DNA of 24,513 nucleotides from JAMIFV01 sp035906055. GTDB taxonomy: Bacteria > Pseudomonadota > Alphaproteobacteria > Rickettsiales > JABCZZ01. Below, one piece after another: positions 24,379 to 24,513 of the stretch. The stretch is taken from NCBI GenBank assembly GCA_035906055.1, contig JAMIFV010000074.1, forward strand, positions 1-24,513, given 5' to 3'. Position numbers and translations under genes: made by a program. Within the stretch, counting starts at the first letter, position 1; each line of letters begins with the position of its first letter. The notes below the pieces were generated by a model that worked only from the letters and a program-made list of their open reading frames with translations, was not told the DNA's origin and ran no database searches.

Positions 24379-24513
24379 ATGAACCCACGCTTTTACCCTG
24401 TATCCGAGTCGTTTTTTGATGCGCATATATTACCATTGATTGCCGCGCATTACTCCCGCGCTGGCCGTCCGCGCAATGTCAGCCATTATCAGGTATTTTC
24501 TGCTCTGTTATAT
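24379..24513 (+). CDS. IS5-like transposase, N-terminal part (truncated by window edge)
   Basis: Forty-five codons run from the ATG 24379-24381 to the window end. AGGAG at 24366-24370 gives an eight-base spacing. The peptide contains PRFYPVSESFFDAHILPL and AGRPRNVSHYQVFSALLY, the N-terminal pattern of IS5-type transposases with the DUF4096-like insertion-element domain, usually followed by a 'GCPWRDLP'-like motif that is outside the window. The left inverted repeat should lie between 24329 and 24378. A short hairpin CTCC/GGAG is there, but I cannot fix the element boundary. The DDE catalytic residues are not visible. Confidence 0.8.
   Translation, partial: MNPRFYPVSESFFDAHILPLIAAHYSRAGRPRNVSHYQVFSALLY

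Overview
The window looks like chromosomal DNA from a GC-rich, flagellated alphaproteobacterium. The main evidence is a CckA-type hybrid histidine kinase, a cell-cycle phosphorelay kinase characteristic of Alphaproteobacteria, lying next to the flagellar export gene flhB. ClpB, MsrA, QueH and a COG2509-type dehydrogenase also fit a free-living or facultatively host-associated proteobacterium. I cannot name the genus. No tRNA, rRNA or CRISPR array was seen.

Layout from left to right. (1) Positions 1-196 hold the 3' end of an IS630-like transposase. (2) Positions 330-5636, minus strand, carry a probable operon: a DUF3108 periplasmic protein, a second exported protein of unknown function, flhB and cckA. 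cckA is split into two reading frames exactly at a run of 11 A on its coding strand. (3) Divergent from this block is clpB (5677-8265), with a sigma-32-like promoter that covers the start codon of the DUF3108 gene. (4) After a cruciform-forming repeat come an orphan AT-rich gene (8521-9021), a strong bidirectional terminator, a minus-strand FAD dehydrogenase, msrA, and a translationally coupled pair: an M32 carboxypeptidase and a ClpP/crotonase-fold exported protein. (5) Positions 13491-19843, minus strand, are a complete pgaABCD operon for poly-beta-1,6-N-acetylglucosamine (PNAG), in order A-B-C-D with overlapping or nearly abutting genes. (6) A 442-base AT-rich region with palindromes separates pgaA from a small one-helix membrane protein, a small soluble protein and an overlapping HTTM-like membrane protein. 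(7) The right end has a proline/glutamine-rich orphan gene, queH, another orphan gene and the first 45 codons of an IS5-like transposase.

The PNAG genes form one pathway. PgaC and PgaD polymerise the sugar at the inner membrane, PgaB partly deacetylates and processes it in the periplasm, and PgaA exports it through the outer membrane. With the flagellar and CckA genes this suggests a cell that switches between swimming and attached growth, which is inference.

The most interesting observations are the homopolymer that splits cckA (assembly error, real mutation, or transcriptional slippage), the coupled peptidase pair, a PgaB without a lipoprotein cysteine, the HTTM-like gene with its small partner, recurring TTGTTAT palindromes, and three unrecognised orphan genes near mobile or repeat DNA. 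I found nothing I can firmly call a new defence or mobile system.
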